Shown: one piece after another, positions 25,169 to 34,557 of the stretch | How positions within the stretch are numbered: position 1 is the first letter of the stretch | Layout of the letters: each line of letters begins with the position of its first letter | Source: Cyanobacteria bacterium RM1_2_2 | Lineage (GTDB): Bacteria > Cyanobacteriota > Cyanobacteriia > Elainellales > Elainellaceae | DNA length: 34,557 bases | Assembly (NCBI GenBank): GCA_012033495.1 | Contig: JAAUQT010000036.1 | Span: forward strand, 1-34,557 | Reading direction: 5' to 3' | Program-made: the position numbers and the translations under genes | The notes under the pieces: model-generated | Databases searched by the model: none | Told to the model about the DNA's origin: nothing | The model's input: only the letters and a program-made list of their open reading frames with translations

Positions 25169-27079
25169 TCAACTCGGATGAACCGTTCTCGACTTAGGCA
25201 AAGTTTTCGATTTGGCGGCAGCTTTTGCCGATGGAGCTTTGGTTCGTTCTGTCGCTTTCGCTTTCGCATCTGTCAGCGTGGCGCGTACACTAGCAGCTTG
25301 AGTCAGGAGTGAATCAGCAAAAGCAATTGCTTCCTGGTCAGATTTGCCGCCTGCAATTTGGGCCAGCTCTTCCCGTCGCTGTTGAGCATCTAACAGAGCA
25401 ATCCGTACCACCGTTCGCACGTCTTGTCCTTCTAGATGGCTGCCATTCGTTTCGGCAGAGTTTGCTGCGGGGGTTGCTTCACTGGCGCGTTTGGTTTTGC
25501 CGCGTTTTTTAGCTGTGCCTGCGGTTGGATCAATCACCTGTTTATCAACCCGGTAATGGGAATCTGCCATCGCTGCAATAATGGGCTGGTGCGTCACACA
25601 TAGCACCTGATGGCGTTGGCTGAGTTGATGCAGCTTTTCAGCAATTGCTTGGGCAACCCGTCCCGAAACGCCCGCATCGACTTCGTCAAACACCATCGTG
25701 CCAACCGCATCGACTTGAGAGAAGCAGGCTTTCAGCGCCAGCAAAAAGCGGCTCATTTCCCCACCCGAAGCGGTTTCTGAGAGCGGCTGCAACTGCTCAC
25801 CCGGATTGGGGCTAAACAGGAAGCTAATTCGATCGGCTCCGGTAGCAGTCGGCGTCGAAGCAGCAATTCCAACTTTGAACTGCACTTTGTCCATTGCCAG
25901 TGGTTTTAGCTCTCTAACCAGCAAGGCTTCTAGCTCTTGAGCTGCTTTCTGCCGCAGTTGGGTGAGCTTTTGGCAAGCTTCGATTAGGGTATTCTGGCGC
26001 TCCTGATAGTTTTTCTCCAGCACCTCTAGCGACTGTCCACCGCTGCTCAACTCTTCCAACTCGCGCTGCACTTGCTGACTGTGGGCAATGGCTTCTGCGA
26101 GGGTTGGCCCATATTTGCGGCAGATTTGCTTAAGCTGCACGACTCGTTCTTCTACGGCTTGCAGGCGCTCTGGATCAGTTTCTAGGCTTTCTCCGTAGGC
26201 GTTGATTTGGCGTCCGGCTTCCTCTACTTGCGCTAGGGCATCTGTCACCATATCGAGCAAAGGCTGTAGCTGCGGATCATAGCGCAACATATCGGTCAGC
26301 ACACTTTCTGCCTTGCCAAGCAGATCGGCGCAAGCGCTAGCCCCGCTGTCGTTTTGGTAGAGGGCTTGATAAACCTGATAGCTTTGCTGCTGCAACTCAA
26401 CGCTGTGGCTCAGCCGCTGCCGTTCTTGCTCTAACTGATCCAGTTCATCAGGGTCGCTGAGATTGGCGGCAACTAGCTCTTTAGCCTGGTACTCAAACAA
26501 GTCCATTTGTTGCAGCCGCTGTTGCTCGAACTGACGCCGTTTTTCCAGCGCTTGTAGGGCTTGCTGAGCGGCGCTATAGTCCCTAGCAACCTGATCACGC
26601 TGCCGCACTAAAGCCTCACCGCCAAAAGCATCCAGCCATTCGCGCTGAAGGGTGGGCTGCCCTAACTGCATGGTTTGTCCTTGCGCCGTAATTTCTAACA
26701 GCCGATCGCGCAGGAATTCTATCTGCTGTTTGTTGACCAGCACCCCATTGACGCGAGAACGACTGCGAACATTGCCTCGCCCGGACACCACTTCGCGGCT
26801 GCATACCAGCGTCATGTCATCCACTAGCTCAATTTGCTGTTCTGATAGCCAAGCAATCAAAGAGGGATCGAGATCGAAGGTGGCTTCAATCAGAGCGCGC
26901 TCGGCTCCGGTACGAATCGCCCGACTAGAAACCTTGCCGCCCAGAGCCGCATCTAAGGCGTCTAAAATGATCGACTTCCCGGCTCCGGTTTCTCCTGTCA
27001 GCACGTTGAGTCCAGCCCCTAGTTCGAGATCGAGTTGGTCAACCAGGGCAAAATTTTCAATTTGGAGAGAGATCAGCAT
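25169..27079 (-). CDS. recN: DNA repair protein RecN
   Basis: SMC-like ATPase that organises broken DNA ends for recombinational repair. 636 residues. Walker A GETGAGKS is at 29-36 in the opening MLISLQIENFALVDQLDLEL. A long Gln/Glu-rich coiled-coil arm (about 150-400) is split by a hinge-like part. The ABC signature ASGGEMSRF is at about 437-445 and Walker B VFDEVDAGVSGR at about 463-474. Before the final LEGQDVRTVVRIALLD block there is a basic, low-complexity insertion (about 515-545), and after it a Lys/Ala-rich tail (about 600-636). Both are extra relative to the compact RecN of Escherichia coli and could be DNA-binding. Divergent from the ABC1 kinase; the HLR1 motif lies in the shared gap. 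Confidence 0.96.
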   Translation of the reverse strand: MLISLQIENFALVDQLDLELGAGLNVLTGETGAGKSIILDALDAALGGKVSSRAIRTGAERALIEATFDLDPSLIAWLSEQQIELVDDMTLVCSREVVSGRGNVRSRSRVNGVLVNKQQIEFLRDRLLEITAQGQTMQLGQPTLQREWLDAFGGEALVRQRDQVARDYSAAQQALQALEKRRQFEQQRLQQMDLFEYQAKELVAANLSDPDELDQLEQERQRLSHSVELQQQSYQVYQALYQNDSGASACADLLGKAESVLTDMLRYDPQLQPLLDMVTDALAQVEEAGRQINAYGESLETDPERLQAVEERVVQLKQICRKYGPTLAEAIAHSQQVQRELEELSSGGQSLEVLEKNYQERQNTLIEACQKLTQLRQKAAQELEALLVRELKPLAMDKVQFKVGIAASTPTATGADRISFLFSPNPGEQLQPLSETASGGEMSRFLLALKACFSQVDAVGTMVFDEVDAGVSGRVAQAIAEKLHQLSQRHQVLCVTHQPIIAAMADSHYRVDKQVIDPTAGTAKKRGKTKRASEATPAANSAETNGSHLEGQDVRTVVRIALLDAQQRREELAQIAGGKSDQEAIAFADSLLTQAASVRATLTDAKAKATERTKAPSAKAAAKSKTLPKSRTVHPS

Positions 27080-27461
27080 GGATCACAAAAACCGGGATAG
27101 GGGAGCCAAGATACTCATCTAAATACTCATCTATCAGTTTAGTGGTTGCCTCTTCGTTTTTAGCTACGTCGGCAGGGAATCGGAAGCGAATCTGCCTTTC
27201 AGACTAACCCGGTTTAGTCAAGACAGGATTGAATCCGACTGTTACAATGCTTTACATATGGTTACGATGTTAAAGCTAAAATTCGCCGATCTAGAAAGCC
27301 GTACCGAAGCAGATTGGTTTTTGCGGTAAGTTGGCCTTCATCGCCCATCGCAGGTCATGGCTAGAGTATGAGTGGGGCGGGCTGATCAAGCTGGTTAACA
27401 TGGTTGGCTCAACGCTGGCACTCGTTCAGACGATTTTACCGAGATCATTGCACGGAGACTC
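27080..27461. other. Divergent promoter region between recN and the ABC1 kinase
   Basis: 382 bases, no gene. Holds the HLR1-like repeats at 27241-27268 and a TAAAAT -10-like element at 27277-27282. Confidence 0.6.
27241..27268 (+). promoter_or_regulatory. HLR1 motif (RpaB binding site), three direct half-sites
   Basis: GTTACAATGCTTTACATA (27241-27258) matches the HLR1 consensus (G/T)TTACA(T/A)(T/A)NN(G/T)TTACA(T/A)(T/A) at every position. After two more bases comes a third, one-mismatch half-site, GTTACGAT (27261-27268), keeping the 10-bp period. A TAAAAT at 27277-27282 could be the -10 box. RpaB is the OmpR-type regulator of light-stress and photosystem genes. Confidence 0.65.
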
Positions 27462-29480
27462 ATGCAGACTTTACATTCCTCTGATGACTTAAGCACTGAA
27501 CCGATTCAGGGCATTGTGATTGAAAGTGAACTGCATCCTGCCCCAGAGGAACATCTAAAATCTGTTCAAGTGAATGCGCTCGATCCAGAGTCTGTTGCGT
27601 TGCAGTATGATCCGGAGACTATTTCTGCCTACTATGGTCGGCGCCCACTGCAAGTTCTGGGACGGACTTTCAGCATTTTCTGGACTTTCCTACTCTTTAT
27701 CGTGGCGATTTGGTGGGATCGGCGAACGGGGCAAGTCGAGCGCAATCAACTCAAGCGAGCGGTTTGGCTACGAGAAATTTTGACTAATCTAGGCCCGGCA
27801 TACATTAAAGTTGGGCAGGCTCTTTCAACGCGGCCTGATTTAGTGCCTCCGACTTACCTGGAAGAACTGACTCTGCTTCAAGATCAGTTGCCGCCTTTCC
27901 CAAATGAAATTGCGTTTCGGTTCATTGAGGAAGAGTTGGGCGACCGCCCTGAAAACATTTACGCAGAGCTTTCTGATCACCCCATTGCCGCAGCATCTCT
28001 GGGTCAGGTATACAAAGGCAAACTCAAAAGCGGCGAGACGGTTGCGGTTAAGGTGCAGCGCCCCGGATTAGCCCAAAGCATTACGTTAGATATTTACATT
28101 CTGCGTCAGCTAGCAGCTTGGGCCAACAAAAACTTCAAGCGGGTGCGCAGCGATTTGGTCGGAATCATGGACGAATTTGGGGCTCGCATCTTTGAGGAGA
28201 TGGACTACACCCAAGAAGGGCGCAACGCCGAGCGGTTTTCTCAACTATACGGACATCTCCAAGATGTTTATGTGCCCCGGATTTACTGGCAGTACACTCA
28301 GCGGCGCGTGCTGACGATGGAATGGATCACGGGCACAAAGCTCACCCATCTTCCCGAAATTCGCGCTCAGGGCATTGATGCTGCTTACCTAATTGATGTC
28401 GGCGTTCAATGCTCGCTGCGGCAATTACTAGAGCACGGCTTCTTTCACGCTGATCCCCATCCGGGCAACCTGTTGGCAACTCCCGACGGTAAGTTGGCTT
28501 ACCTTGACTTTGGCATGATGAGCGAAGTTAAGCCGCCTCAGCGCTATGGGCTAATCGAAGCGGTTGTGCATTTGGTGAACCGCGATTTTGAGTCGTTGGC
28601 GCAAGACTACGTGAAGTTAGAATTCCTCACCCCTGATACTGACCTAACGCCGATTGTTCCAGCCTTTGCTAGCGTATTCAGCGATGCTTTGGGGGGCACG
28701 GTGGCTCAAATTAATATCAAGAGCGTCACAGACCAGCTTTCGGAAATCATGTACGAATTTCCGTTCCGAGTGCCTGCCTACTATGCGCTGATTATCCGCT
28801 CGCTGGTGACATTAGAAGGAATTGCGATCAACGTTGACCCTGATTTCAAGGTGTTGAACAAAGCCTATCCCTATGTGGCCAAACGGCTGTTGACCGACTC
28901 TTCGCCCCAGTTGCGGGCTTCTTTGCAAGGCTTGCTGTTTAAGGATGGGCAGTTTCGGTGGAATCGGCTGGAAAACTTGCTGCGGAATGCGCGCAACAGC
29001 CAAGATTACGACATTAATCGCGTGCTTGACCAAACGATCGAATTTTTGTTTTCAGAGCGGGGCGCTTTCATTCGAGAGAATCTGGCCGATGAGATTGTGA
29101 AAGGTATCGATGCGGCTGGACAAAATGCCATTGAAGAAATTCGGACTCGTCTGCGCATATTTGTAGGGTTGGAGAAAAGCGCCCCTGTCGCAGATCCCCC
29201 TCAGCCTGCCGCCATGGATCATCTGACTCGCATCATTGACTTGCTGCGGGAAACGCCTGGGTTTGACCCGATGCAAATTGTACCGCTGATTCCGCGCCTG
29301 CTCGTGAAGCCAGAAGCTCAACAGCTTGGGCAACAAATTGTTGGAGGTTTGGCTCAGCGCATTGCTGCCCGCATGATCCGCGAGTTGCTGCTATCCGACC
29401 AAGCGCGTTCGGAAGGTGATTTGCCAATGCCAACGCATCGCACCCAACCTCGGTCGTTACCTAGTTCGGTTGGATATTAA
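27462..29480 (+). CDS. ABC1/AarF/UbiB-family atypical kinase
   Basis: 672 residues, with GGAG four bases before the ATG. Atypical protein-kinase-like family linked to quinone biosynthesis (UbiB) and, in cyanobacteria and plastids, to prenyl-lipid metabolism and photo-oxidative stress. A hydrophobic segment (about 70-85, FWTFLLFIVAIWW) precedes the family hallmarks: KVGQ (116-119), the Ala-rich nucleotide loop AAASLGQVYKG (about 176-186) in place of a Gly-rich loop, VAVKVQRPG with Lys197, HADPHPGN (329-336) and LDFGMM (DFG 349-351). The C-terminal 200 residues are the long helical extension of cyanobacterial forms. Monocistronic, with a perfect HLR1 motif about 200 bases upstream, consistent with light-stress control. 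Confidence 0.93.
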   Translation: MQTLHSSDDLSTEPIQGIVIESELHPAPEEHLKSVQVNALDPESVALQYDPETISAYYGRRPLQVLGRTFSIFWTFLLFIVAIWWDRRTGQVERNQLKRAVWLREILTNLGPAYIKVGQALSTRPDLVPPTYLEELTLLQDQLPPFPNEIAFRFIEEELGDRPENIYAELSDHPIAAASLGQVYKGKLKSGETVAVKVQRPGLAQSITLDIYILRQLAAWANKNFKRVRSDLVGIMDEFGARIFEEMDYTQEGRNAERFSQLYGHLQDVYVPRIYWQYTQRRVLTMEWITGTKLTHLPEIRAQGIDAAYLIDVGVQCSLRQLLEHGFFHADPHPGNLLATPDGKLAYLDFGMMSEVKPPQRYGLIEAVVHLVNRDFESLAQDYVKLEFLTPDTDLTPIVPAFASVFSDALGGTVAQINIKSVTDQLSEIMYEFPFRVPAYYALIIRSLVTLEGIAINVDPDFKVLNKAYPYVAKRLLTDSSPQLRASLQGLLFKDGQFRWNRLENLLRNARNSQDYDINRVLDQTIEFLFSERGAFIRENLADEIVKGIDAAGQNAIEEIRTRLRIFVGLEKSAPVADPPQPAAMDHLTRIIDLLRETPGFDPMQIVPLIPRLLVKPEAQQLGQQIVGGLAQRIAARMIRELLLSDQARSEGDLPMPTHRTQPRSLPSSVGY

Positions 29481-29603
29481 GGAGATTTCTAAGCGATATC
29501 CTGCTGGGCAGGTTTTGCCAAAGGAGTGACAGTAAGGGGATGACTTCATCCCTCAATCTGCTGCCGGGGAGCTTCTAGACTCGCGCTTCTTCTGGCTTTT
29601 CCC

Positions 29604-30125
29604 CTATTCCTCTGTAGCTTGCTGCTCTTCGGTGAGGTCTGATTCCTGCCTCAAGTCAACGTCTTCTGAGCCATTAATGTTGGCTTGATACTGGGCCGTC
29701 AGGATTTCTAGCTTTTCTTTTTCCTGCTTCAGGTTTTCTTCAAGCTCTTGAATTTGTTCCCGGCGGGCTTCCATCTCTAGCGTGCGGCGCTGCAATTCTT
29801 GGCTTTTGAGGGTAAGAGACTGCCGCCACTGTTCGGCTCGCTGCACTTCTTCCTGCAAAACCGTTGGGGTGACTCCTGCTGCCAAAAACTGCTCGATTAC
29901 CTCCAAAATCCACGGGGTCGCATCCTGCACTCTTTGTACTTGGCGAGAAGCCGCTATTTCGACCAATAGCAATTTACCTTCTGGATAGTCGTCACCCTCT
30001 ATCCAGAGGTCATCCACCTCGTCTGTGAGAACCATCCAGGCATATTCAGCTTTTTGCTGGGCAATTAGCTGGAGATGAACCTTGCCTTCAGGGTCTTTTT
30101 TTTTCGCCTGAGCTAGATGCCACAT
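29604..30125 (-). CDS. Cyanobacterial conserved coiled-coil protein
   Basis: 173 residues, function unknown. The N-terminal part (about 1-95) is a mixed alpha/beta domain (GKVHLQLIAQQKAEYAWMVLTDEVD, then GKLLLVEIAASRQVQRVQDATPWILEVIEQFL). It is followed by a long Glu/Gln coiled coil (about 96-150, REQIQELEENLKQEKEKLEIL) and an acidic disordered tail. Codons 8-10 (KKK) are a run of nine A on the coding strand (30096-30104), a slippage-prone site. It lies 84 bases after valS on the same strand, probably in the same transcript. The domain order looks like that of a small scaffold protein; I know similar sequences only in cyanobacteria. Confidence 0.8.
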   Translation of the reverse strand: MWHLAQAKKKDPEGKVHLQLIAQQKAEYAWMVLTDEVDDLWIEGDDYPEGKLLLVEIAASRQVQRVQDATPWILEVIEQFLAAGVTPTVLQEEVQRAEQWRQSLTLKSQELQRRTLEMEARREQIQELEENLKQEKEKLEILTAQYQANINGSEDVDLRQESDLTEEQQATEE

Positions 30126-30209
30126 TGCCGTGAAACGCGATCTTTAGGAAAAGTATATCTTTCGGAGAGGGGGAGATGTTGTTCTTCGCTCTACGAAAGC
30201 GCACCGTGA

Positions 30210-33200
30210 TTACAGGCGTTGCAGCCTATCCGTCAGGATTTCAGCCTGTTTTTCTGCTTCTGCTAATGCAGTTCTAGCGTTTTGCACTACGTCAGCGCGA
30301 GCTTTATCGATGAAACTGGGATTGCTGAGACGTTGAGACAGGGAATCGATTTCGGCTTGCACCTTGGTCAGTTCTTTCTGAAGTCGAGCGCGTAGCCCTT
30401 CTATGTCTACCACACCTGCTAGCGGAATTAGGACTTGCACTGTGCCAATTACACCGGCGTACAGTTGCCCATGCGATTGAGCTAAATCAGGAGTAGCCGG
30501 TTTAGGCGTAACGGTTGTTGCTGCCACAGAGGCCGTCGTTGTCACAGCAGGAGAAGTTGGAGGAACAGTCAGGTTGCGATCAGCGCGTTGCCGAATGGCA
30601 TCCAAGCGTTCGGTAAAGCCGCTCCGGGACTCAGGTTGCCGCAAAAATCGAAACAGGAACCATGCCGTATAGCCGGCGCCAATTAACTTCAGCAGGGGTG
30701 CAATCAACGGCAGACTGTCAATCGCTCCGATGATCGCTAGCAAAATCCGAGACAAAATCACCAGCAGCAGCACAAACAGCAGCGTTACTGCGGGCTTGCG
30801 GTAGGATTCTAACCCCCATTTAGCCAGAGCTCTACTGAAATTAGATTGCCCTGAAGGCAGTTTTTGTACTTCCGGCTGAGTTGCCTGTTGAGCCGCTGTT
30901 TCTGCCGCTGTTTCTGCCGCTGCTTCTGCCTCGCTTGCCGCTACAGGTTCAGCGATGGTTAGCTGCTCTACTTTTGCCAAATCTTGAATGTAGGTTTGCC
31001 CTGCCGTGAGGATTTGGCGCTCTCGCTCATCTTCGGTTTCCAAAATCGTTTTAATTTTGACACCCGGTTTAATATCTGCCTCAGCGCGAAGGTTACGAAT
31101 CGTCCGAATTGCCCCCATCAATAACTCAAACTGCTGCTCTAGATCAGGATCAATTTGGCTTTGATTGAATTTGGGATAGGACTGAAGCGCCAAGCACTGA
31201 TCCTCGCCCGTTTGGGTGAGCGTATGCCAAACTTCTTCGGTAATGTGCGGCATAAAGGGATGCAACAGCCGCAGCGTTCCTTCCAGCACATAAGCCAGCG
31301 TCTGTTGGGCAACTCGCTTGGAGGTCGGTTCTGCCTCGGTTTGTAGCCTTGATTTCACCAGTTCGATATACCAGTCGCAAAAATCACCCCAGAAGAACTC
31401 ATACAGCCCTTTCGCCGCTTCACCCAAGCCGTAGTTGTCCAACTCTTTGCAGGTCTGCTGCACGACGCGATGGTAGCGCGACAGAATCCAACGATCGCTC
31501 AGTTCCAGATGGTTGGAGTCGGGTTGTCCAAGCTGGGCGGGCGTTTGTCCGTTTAGGTTCATCATCACAAACCGGGAGGCGTTCCACAATTTGTTGGTGA
31601 AATTGCGGGAGGCTTCCACCGAGGCAGACTCGTCGGTTTTGCGGTTGTATTCGAGGCGGATGTCCTGCCCGGCTCCGACCACTTCTCGCACCAGCGTATA
31701 GCGCACCGCGTCTGTGCCGTACTTGTCGATGAGAATCAGCGGATCGATGCCATTGTTGGCTGATTTCGACATTTTTTTGCCGTTCTCGTCCAGCACCAAG
31801 CCGTGAATATAGACCGTTTTGAAGGGAATTTGTCCGGTGAAGTGGCTGCCCAGCATCGTCATCCGCGCCACCCAGAAGAAGATAATGTCGAATCCGGTGA
31901 CGAGGACGCTGTTGGGATAGTAGCGCTGTAAATCGGTGGTTTGATCGGGCCAACCCAGCGTCGAAAACGGCCACAGCCCAGAAGAAAACCAGGTATCCAG
32001 CACGTCGGGGTCTTGCTCTAGCTGCACCTCGTCGCCAAACTGAGCTTTAGCTTTCTCCCAGGCTTCGGCTTCGTTCGCGGCAACCACAAACGGCGTCTCG
32101 TCGGTGATGCTGCCGCCCGTTTGATTCACGACATACCAGGCCGGAATCCGGTGTCCCCACCAAAGCTGCCGAGAGATGCACCAGTCGCGCAGGTTTACCA
32201 GCCAATCGCGGTACACCTTCGTCCAGCGTTCCGGTACAAAGTTGGGTTCGCCATGGTTATCCAAAAAGTCCAGCGTTTTGTCTGCCAGCGGTCGAATTTT
32301 GACAAACCACTGCGTCGAGAGCAGCGGCTCTACCGCAACTTTGCCCCGATCGCTGTAAGGAACGGTGTGCTTGTAGGGTTCAATTTTAACCAAGAAGCCA
32401 TCCGCTTCAAGACGCTGCACCACATTTTTGCGAGCCACGAACCGATCTTGCCCCTGAAACTCGCCCGCGTTTTCATTCAGCGTGCCGTCTTTGTTCAGAA
32501 TGTTGATCATCGGCAAATTGTGGCGTTTGCCCATCTCAAAATCGTTGGGATCGTGAGCAGGCGTAATTTTGACGCAGCCTGTGCCAAACTCCGCATCGAC
32601 GTAATCATCGGCAATGATCGGAATTTCCCGGTTCAGAATTGGCAGCCGCACCATTTTGCCGACCATGGGTTTGTAGCGTTCATCGTTGGGATTCACCGCC
32701 ACTGCCGTATCGCCCAACATCGTTTCCGGGCGCGTGGTCGCCACTTCCACAAAGCCAGAGCCATCGACCAGCGGATAGCGGAAATGCCAGAGGTTGCCGT
32801 CTGCTTCTTTGTTTTCCACCTCTAGATCTGATACGGCAGACTGGCTAGCCGGGCACCAGTTCACCATATACTTACCGCGATAGATCAGCCCTTCTTCATA
32901 CAACCGCTTGAAGGCTTCCAGCACTGCCGCCGACAGCCCTTCATCCATCGTGAAGCGTTCGCGTGTCCAGTCTACCGACAAGCCGAGCCGCCGCAACTGA
33001 CCCACAATTGTGCCGCCCGATTCCTCTTTCCACTGCCAGGCCCGTTCCAGATAGGCATCTCGACCCACATCTGCCCGATTCTTTTTCTGTGCCTGAAGTT
33101 CTCTGTCCAGGATCGTACTGACTGCGATGCTGGCGTGATCGGTTCCGGGCAACCAGAGCGTGTTGAAGCCTGCCATTCGGTGATAGCGCACCAAGGCGTC

Positions 33201-33398
33201 GATCAGCGAGTGCTCGAAGGCATGACCCATGTGCAGGCTACCTGTGACGTTAGGTGGCGGAATCACGATGCAAAAAGGCTCTCCGCCGTGATTTGGATCA
33301 GCCTTAAACACCTGATGCGCTTCCCAAAACTTCTGCCACTTCGCTTCGGTGGCAAAGGGTTCGTACTGGCTGGCGAGGGTGGGGATCGATGCAGTCAT
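30210..33398 (-). CDS. valS: Valyl-tRNA synthetase with inserted CAAD membrane domain
   Basis: Class I synthetase charging tRNA-Val, 1062 residues against the usual 880-950. HIGH is HMGH at 56-59 and KMSKS is at 542-546; the editing domain contains [13 protein letters not shown]. The anticodon-binding domain ends at about 815. Instead of running straight to the C-terminal coiled coil (about 978-1062, [16 protein letters not shown]...), an insert of about 160 residues follows. It has an Ala/Glu-rich linker, then a CAAD domain (about 855-940) with two TM helices (about 868-891 and 896-919, ending [13 protein letters not shown]), then a Thr/Pro-rich linker. CAAD domains are known in cyanobacterial synthetases and anchor them to thylakoids. 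The catalytic parts are intact. The downstream coiled-coil gene is probably in the same operon. Confidence 0.97.
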   Translation of the reverse strand: MTASIPTLASQYEPFATEAKWQKFWEAHQVFKADPNHGGEPFCIVIPPPNVTGSLHMGHAFEHSLIDALVRYHRMAGFNTLWLPGTDHASIAVSTILDRELQAQKKNRADVGRDAYLERAWQWKEESGGTIVGQLRRLGLSVDWTRERFTMDEGLSAAVLEAFKRLYEEGLIYRGKYMVNWCPASQSAVSDLEVENKEADGNLWHFRYPLVDGSGFVEVATTRPETMLGDTAVAVNPNDERYKPMVGKMVRLPILNREIPIIADDYVDAEFGTGCVKITPAHDPNDFEMGKRHNLPMINILNKDGTLNENAGEFQGQDRFVARKNVVQRLEADGFLVKIEPYKHTVPYSDRGKVAVEPLLSTQWFVKIRPLADKTLDFLDNHGEPNFVPERWTKVYRDWLVNLRDWCISRQLWWGHRIPAWYVVNQTGGSITDETPFVVAANEAEAWEKAKAQFGDEVQLEQDPDVLDTWFSSGLWPFSTLGWPDQTTDLQRYYPNSVLVTGFDIIFFWVARMTMLGSHFTGQIPFKTVYIHGLVLDENGKKMSKSANNGIDPLILIDKYGTDAVRYTLVREVVGAGQDIRLEYNRKTDESASVEASRNFTNKLWNASRFVMMNLNGQTPAQLGQPDSNHLELSDRWILSRYHRVVQQTCKELDNYGLGEAAKGLYEFFWGDFCDWYIELVKSRLQTEAEPTSKRVAQQTLAYVLEGTLRLLHPFMPHITEEVWHTLTQTGEDQCLALQSYPKFNQSQIDPDLEQQFELLMGAIRTIRNLRAEADIKPGVKIKTILETEDERERQILTAGQTYIQDLAKVEQLTIAEPVAASEAEAAAETAAETAAQQATQPEVQKLPSGQSNFSRALAKWGLESYRKPAVTLLFVLLLVILSRILLAIIGAIDSLPLIAPLLKLIGAGYTAWFLFRFLRQPESRSGFTERLDAIRQRADRNLTVPPTSPAVTTTASVAATTVTPKPATPDLAQSHGQLYAGVIGTVQVLIPLAGVVDIEGLRARLQKELTKVQAEIDSLSQRLSNPSFIDKARADVVQNARTALAEAEKQAEILTDRLQRL

Positions 33399-33520
33399 GA
33401 GGAAACAGAATACGCTTGCTGCTTAAAGATATCTAAAATTCTGACACGATGCGCGAAAGATTGGGAAAAGGGTTTGCCAGGAGGAGGGCGATCTTTTCAA
33501 AATAATTTGAAGGAACGTCT

Positions 33521-34402
33521 TCAATTCTCTCGTTTCACAGCGCTTTCATGCCAGTTGCGCAACAGGAAATCAGAGAGAACGGTTGTGATGACGAAAATGA
33601 GAACGCCTAAAATTGTCGTCATGAACAATGCAGCGAACATGCGCGGAATTTGTAAGTTGAGACCTGACATTAGAATTTGGTAGGCGATTCCAGATTGATT
33701 CCCGCCCGTTCCGGCCACAAATTCTGCCACCACTGCACCGATTAAAGCCAAGCCACCGCTAATCCGCAAGCCACCTAAGAAGTAGGGCATTGCACTCGGC
33801 AACCGCAAATAAAGCAACCTCTGCCAGCGAGAAGCCTTGTAGAGTTGAAATAAATTCTCTAAATTGTGATCGGCGCTATTTAACCCCAGAATGGTATTCG
33901 ACAGAATAGGGAAAAATGCCACAATCCAGGCACAAATCACCAGCGAAACGAACGTCGAGTTTTCGCCCGGAACCAGCCGTTGCACCCAGATAATAATCAG
34001 CGGCGCAATTGCCACAATCGGCGTGGTTTGTAAAATTACAGCATAGGGAAAAAAGCTGCGCTCGATCCATTTACTCTGCATAAATAAAATTGACACCAGC
34101 AATCCCGAAAAAATCGCCGCGATAAATGCCACAACCGTGATCTGAAACGTGATCAACAGTGACGGAAACAGCGTACTCCATTCCTGAATCAGCGTTTGGA
34201 AAACCAGCAGTGGGCCAGGCAGCAAATAGGGTGGTGTGTTGGTCATTCGCACGCCGACTTCCCATAGCATCAGTGTCAAAACCCCTACTGTGATGGGCGC
34301 AAGCACATCAGGCGTGATCAACTTAGACAGCCAAAGTGGTTTCGTCGTAGCATCGGTTGAAGGGCGAGTCGGTTGATTGGCCGAACGGTCGAGAGCACTC
34401 AC
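33521..34402 (-). CDS. ABC transporter permease, NitT/TauT (SsuC/TauC) type
   Basis: 293 residues, GTG start at 34402. Inner-membrane permease of an ABC importer for nitrate, sulfonate, taurine or similar small anions or pyrimidine precursors; the substrate cannot be told from this subunit. Six TM segments: about 34-50, 80-105, 113-138, 150-175, 210-232 and 258-282. The cytoplasmic EAA-like loop contacting the ATPase is LYKASRWQRLLYLRLPSAMP ... GGLRISGGLALIGAVVAEF. The start overlaps the stop of an upstream frame (GTGA), as in translationally coupled transporter operons; ATPase and binding-protein genes would lie beyond the window. Confidence 0.9.
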   Translation of the reverse strand: MSALDRSANQPTRPSTDATTKPLWLSKLITPDVLAPITVGVLTLMLWEVGVRMTNTPPYLLPGPLLVFQTLIQEWSTLFPSLLITFQITVVAFIAAIFSGLLVSILFMQSKWIERSFFPYAVILQTTPIVAIAPLIIIWVQRLVPGENSTFVSLVICAWIVAFFPILSNTILGLNSADHNLENLFQLYKASRWQRLLYLRLPSAMPYFLGGLRISGGLALIGAVVAEFVAGTGGNQSGIAYQILMSGLNLQIPRMFAALFMTTILGVLIFVITTVLSDFLLRNWHESAVKREN

Positions 34403-34533
34403 AGGGCATCACCTTCCATCATGTAGGTGAGTTGATCTAAAAAATGGCTGCGCATACCCCGCAGCTTGCTGCGATTGGGATAAGCAGCCCGCCGACCGTC
34501 AGGTCGGCAACAGAGACTTATACTTGGGAGCAT
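34399..34533 (-). CDS. Possible 3' end of an upstream coupled gene
   Basis: A 44-codon frame, MLPSISLCCRPDGRRAAYPN... ending QLTYMMEGDAL, whose TGA overlaps the permease GTG by four bases. The second half looks like real protein, the first half crosses a perfect hairpin. The frame is closed upstream by a TGA at 34540-34542. It could be a separate small ORF, the tail of an ABC subunit broken by one more indel, or chance. I do not recognise it. Confidence 0.3.
   Translation of the reverse strand: MLPSISLCCRPDGRRAAYPNRSKLRGMRSHFLDQLTYMMEGDAL
34491..34508. repeat. Perfect 7-bp stem hairpin
   Basis: GCCGACC-GTCA-GGTCGGC, upstream of the permease and inside the putative tail frame at 34399-34533. 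No T run follows on either strand, so a terminator is unlikely. Confidence 0.6.
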
Positions 34534-34557
34534 GAAAGTTCAAAAGGCAAGTCATTG

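Noticed and set aside
32121-32825. 234-codon plus-strand frame
   Set aside because: Antisense shadow of valS.
1-34557. tRNA, rRNA or known riboswitch
   Set aside because: I found no cloverleaf, rRNA-like or TPP-riboswitch-like sequence, including before thiS.

Overview
The window is cyanobacterial chromosome. It carries psaL (photosystem I subunit XI), an FtsH of the HEIGH-type cyanobacterial class, a valyl-tRNA synthetase with the cyanobacteria-specific CAAD membrane domain, and several small families I know only from cyanobacteria. Most of it is of balanced base composition. I cannot name the genus; a filamentous or biofilm-forming, Leptolyngbya-like lineage is only a guess.

Layout. 1-4.5 kb: the 3' part of a Ski2/Mtr4-type RNA helicase, a tiny very acidic secreted protein, and a Wzz/GumC-like chain-length protein. 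4.9-7.5 kb: a GH13 alpha-glucan enzyme, divergent from thiS and a DUF202 membrane protein. 8-9.9 kb: ftsH. 10.6-12.2 kb: an actin-like ParM-family gene and a possible ParR-like adaptor, separated by a long nested inverted repeat. 12.3-15.2 kb: 1-Cys peroxiredoxin, a small Cys-rich membrane protein, a cupin, a 177-bp MITE-like element and psaL. 15.4-19.1 kb: a pentapeptide-repeat protein and an exported protein. Between them lies an AT-rich island (about 16.3-18.5 kb) with a two-gene operon: a Trypco1/CU044_2847-like protein and a trypsin-like protease fused to a seven-bladed WD40 propeller. 19.2-23.6 kb: a sensor histidine kinase, then two family-2 glycosyltransferases and a WcaF-like acetyltransferase (exopolysaccharide). 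23.7-29.5 kb: gltA, recN and an ABC1/AarF kinase with a perfect HLR1 (RpaB) motif upstream. 29.6-34.5 kb: a coiled-coil protein, valS and a NitT/TauT-type ABC permease.

The most exciting region is the AT-rich protease/Trypco1/WD40 module. It looks like a horizontally acquired conflict (defence or cell-death) system. Its flanks hold a perfect 13-bp inverted repeat and, on the left, an integron attC-like imperfect palindrome.

Six single-base indels break five otherwise well-conserved genes (helicase twice, Wzz-like, GH13, ParM-like, exported protein). Conservation resumes immediately after each one, which points to sequencing or assembly error more than to gene decay. I annotate these genes across the breaks.
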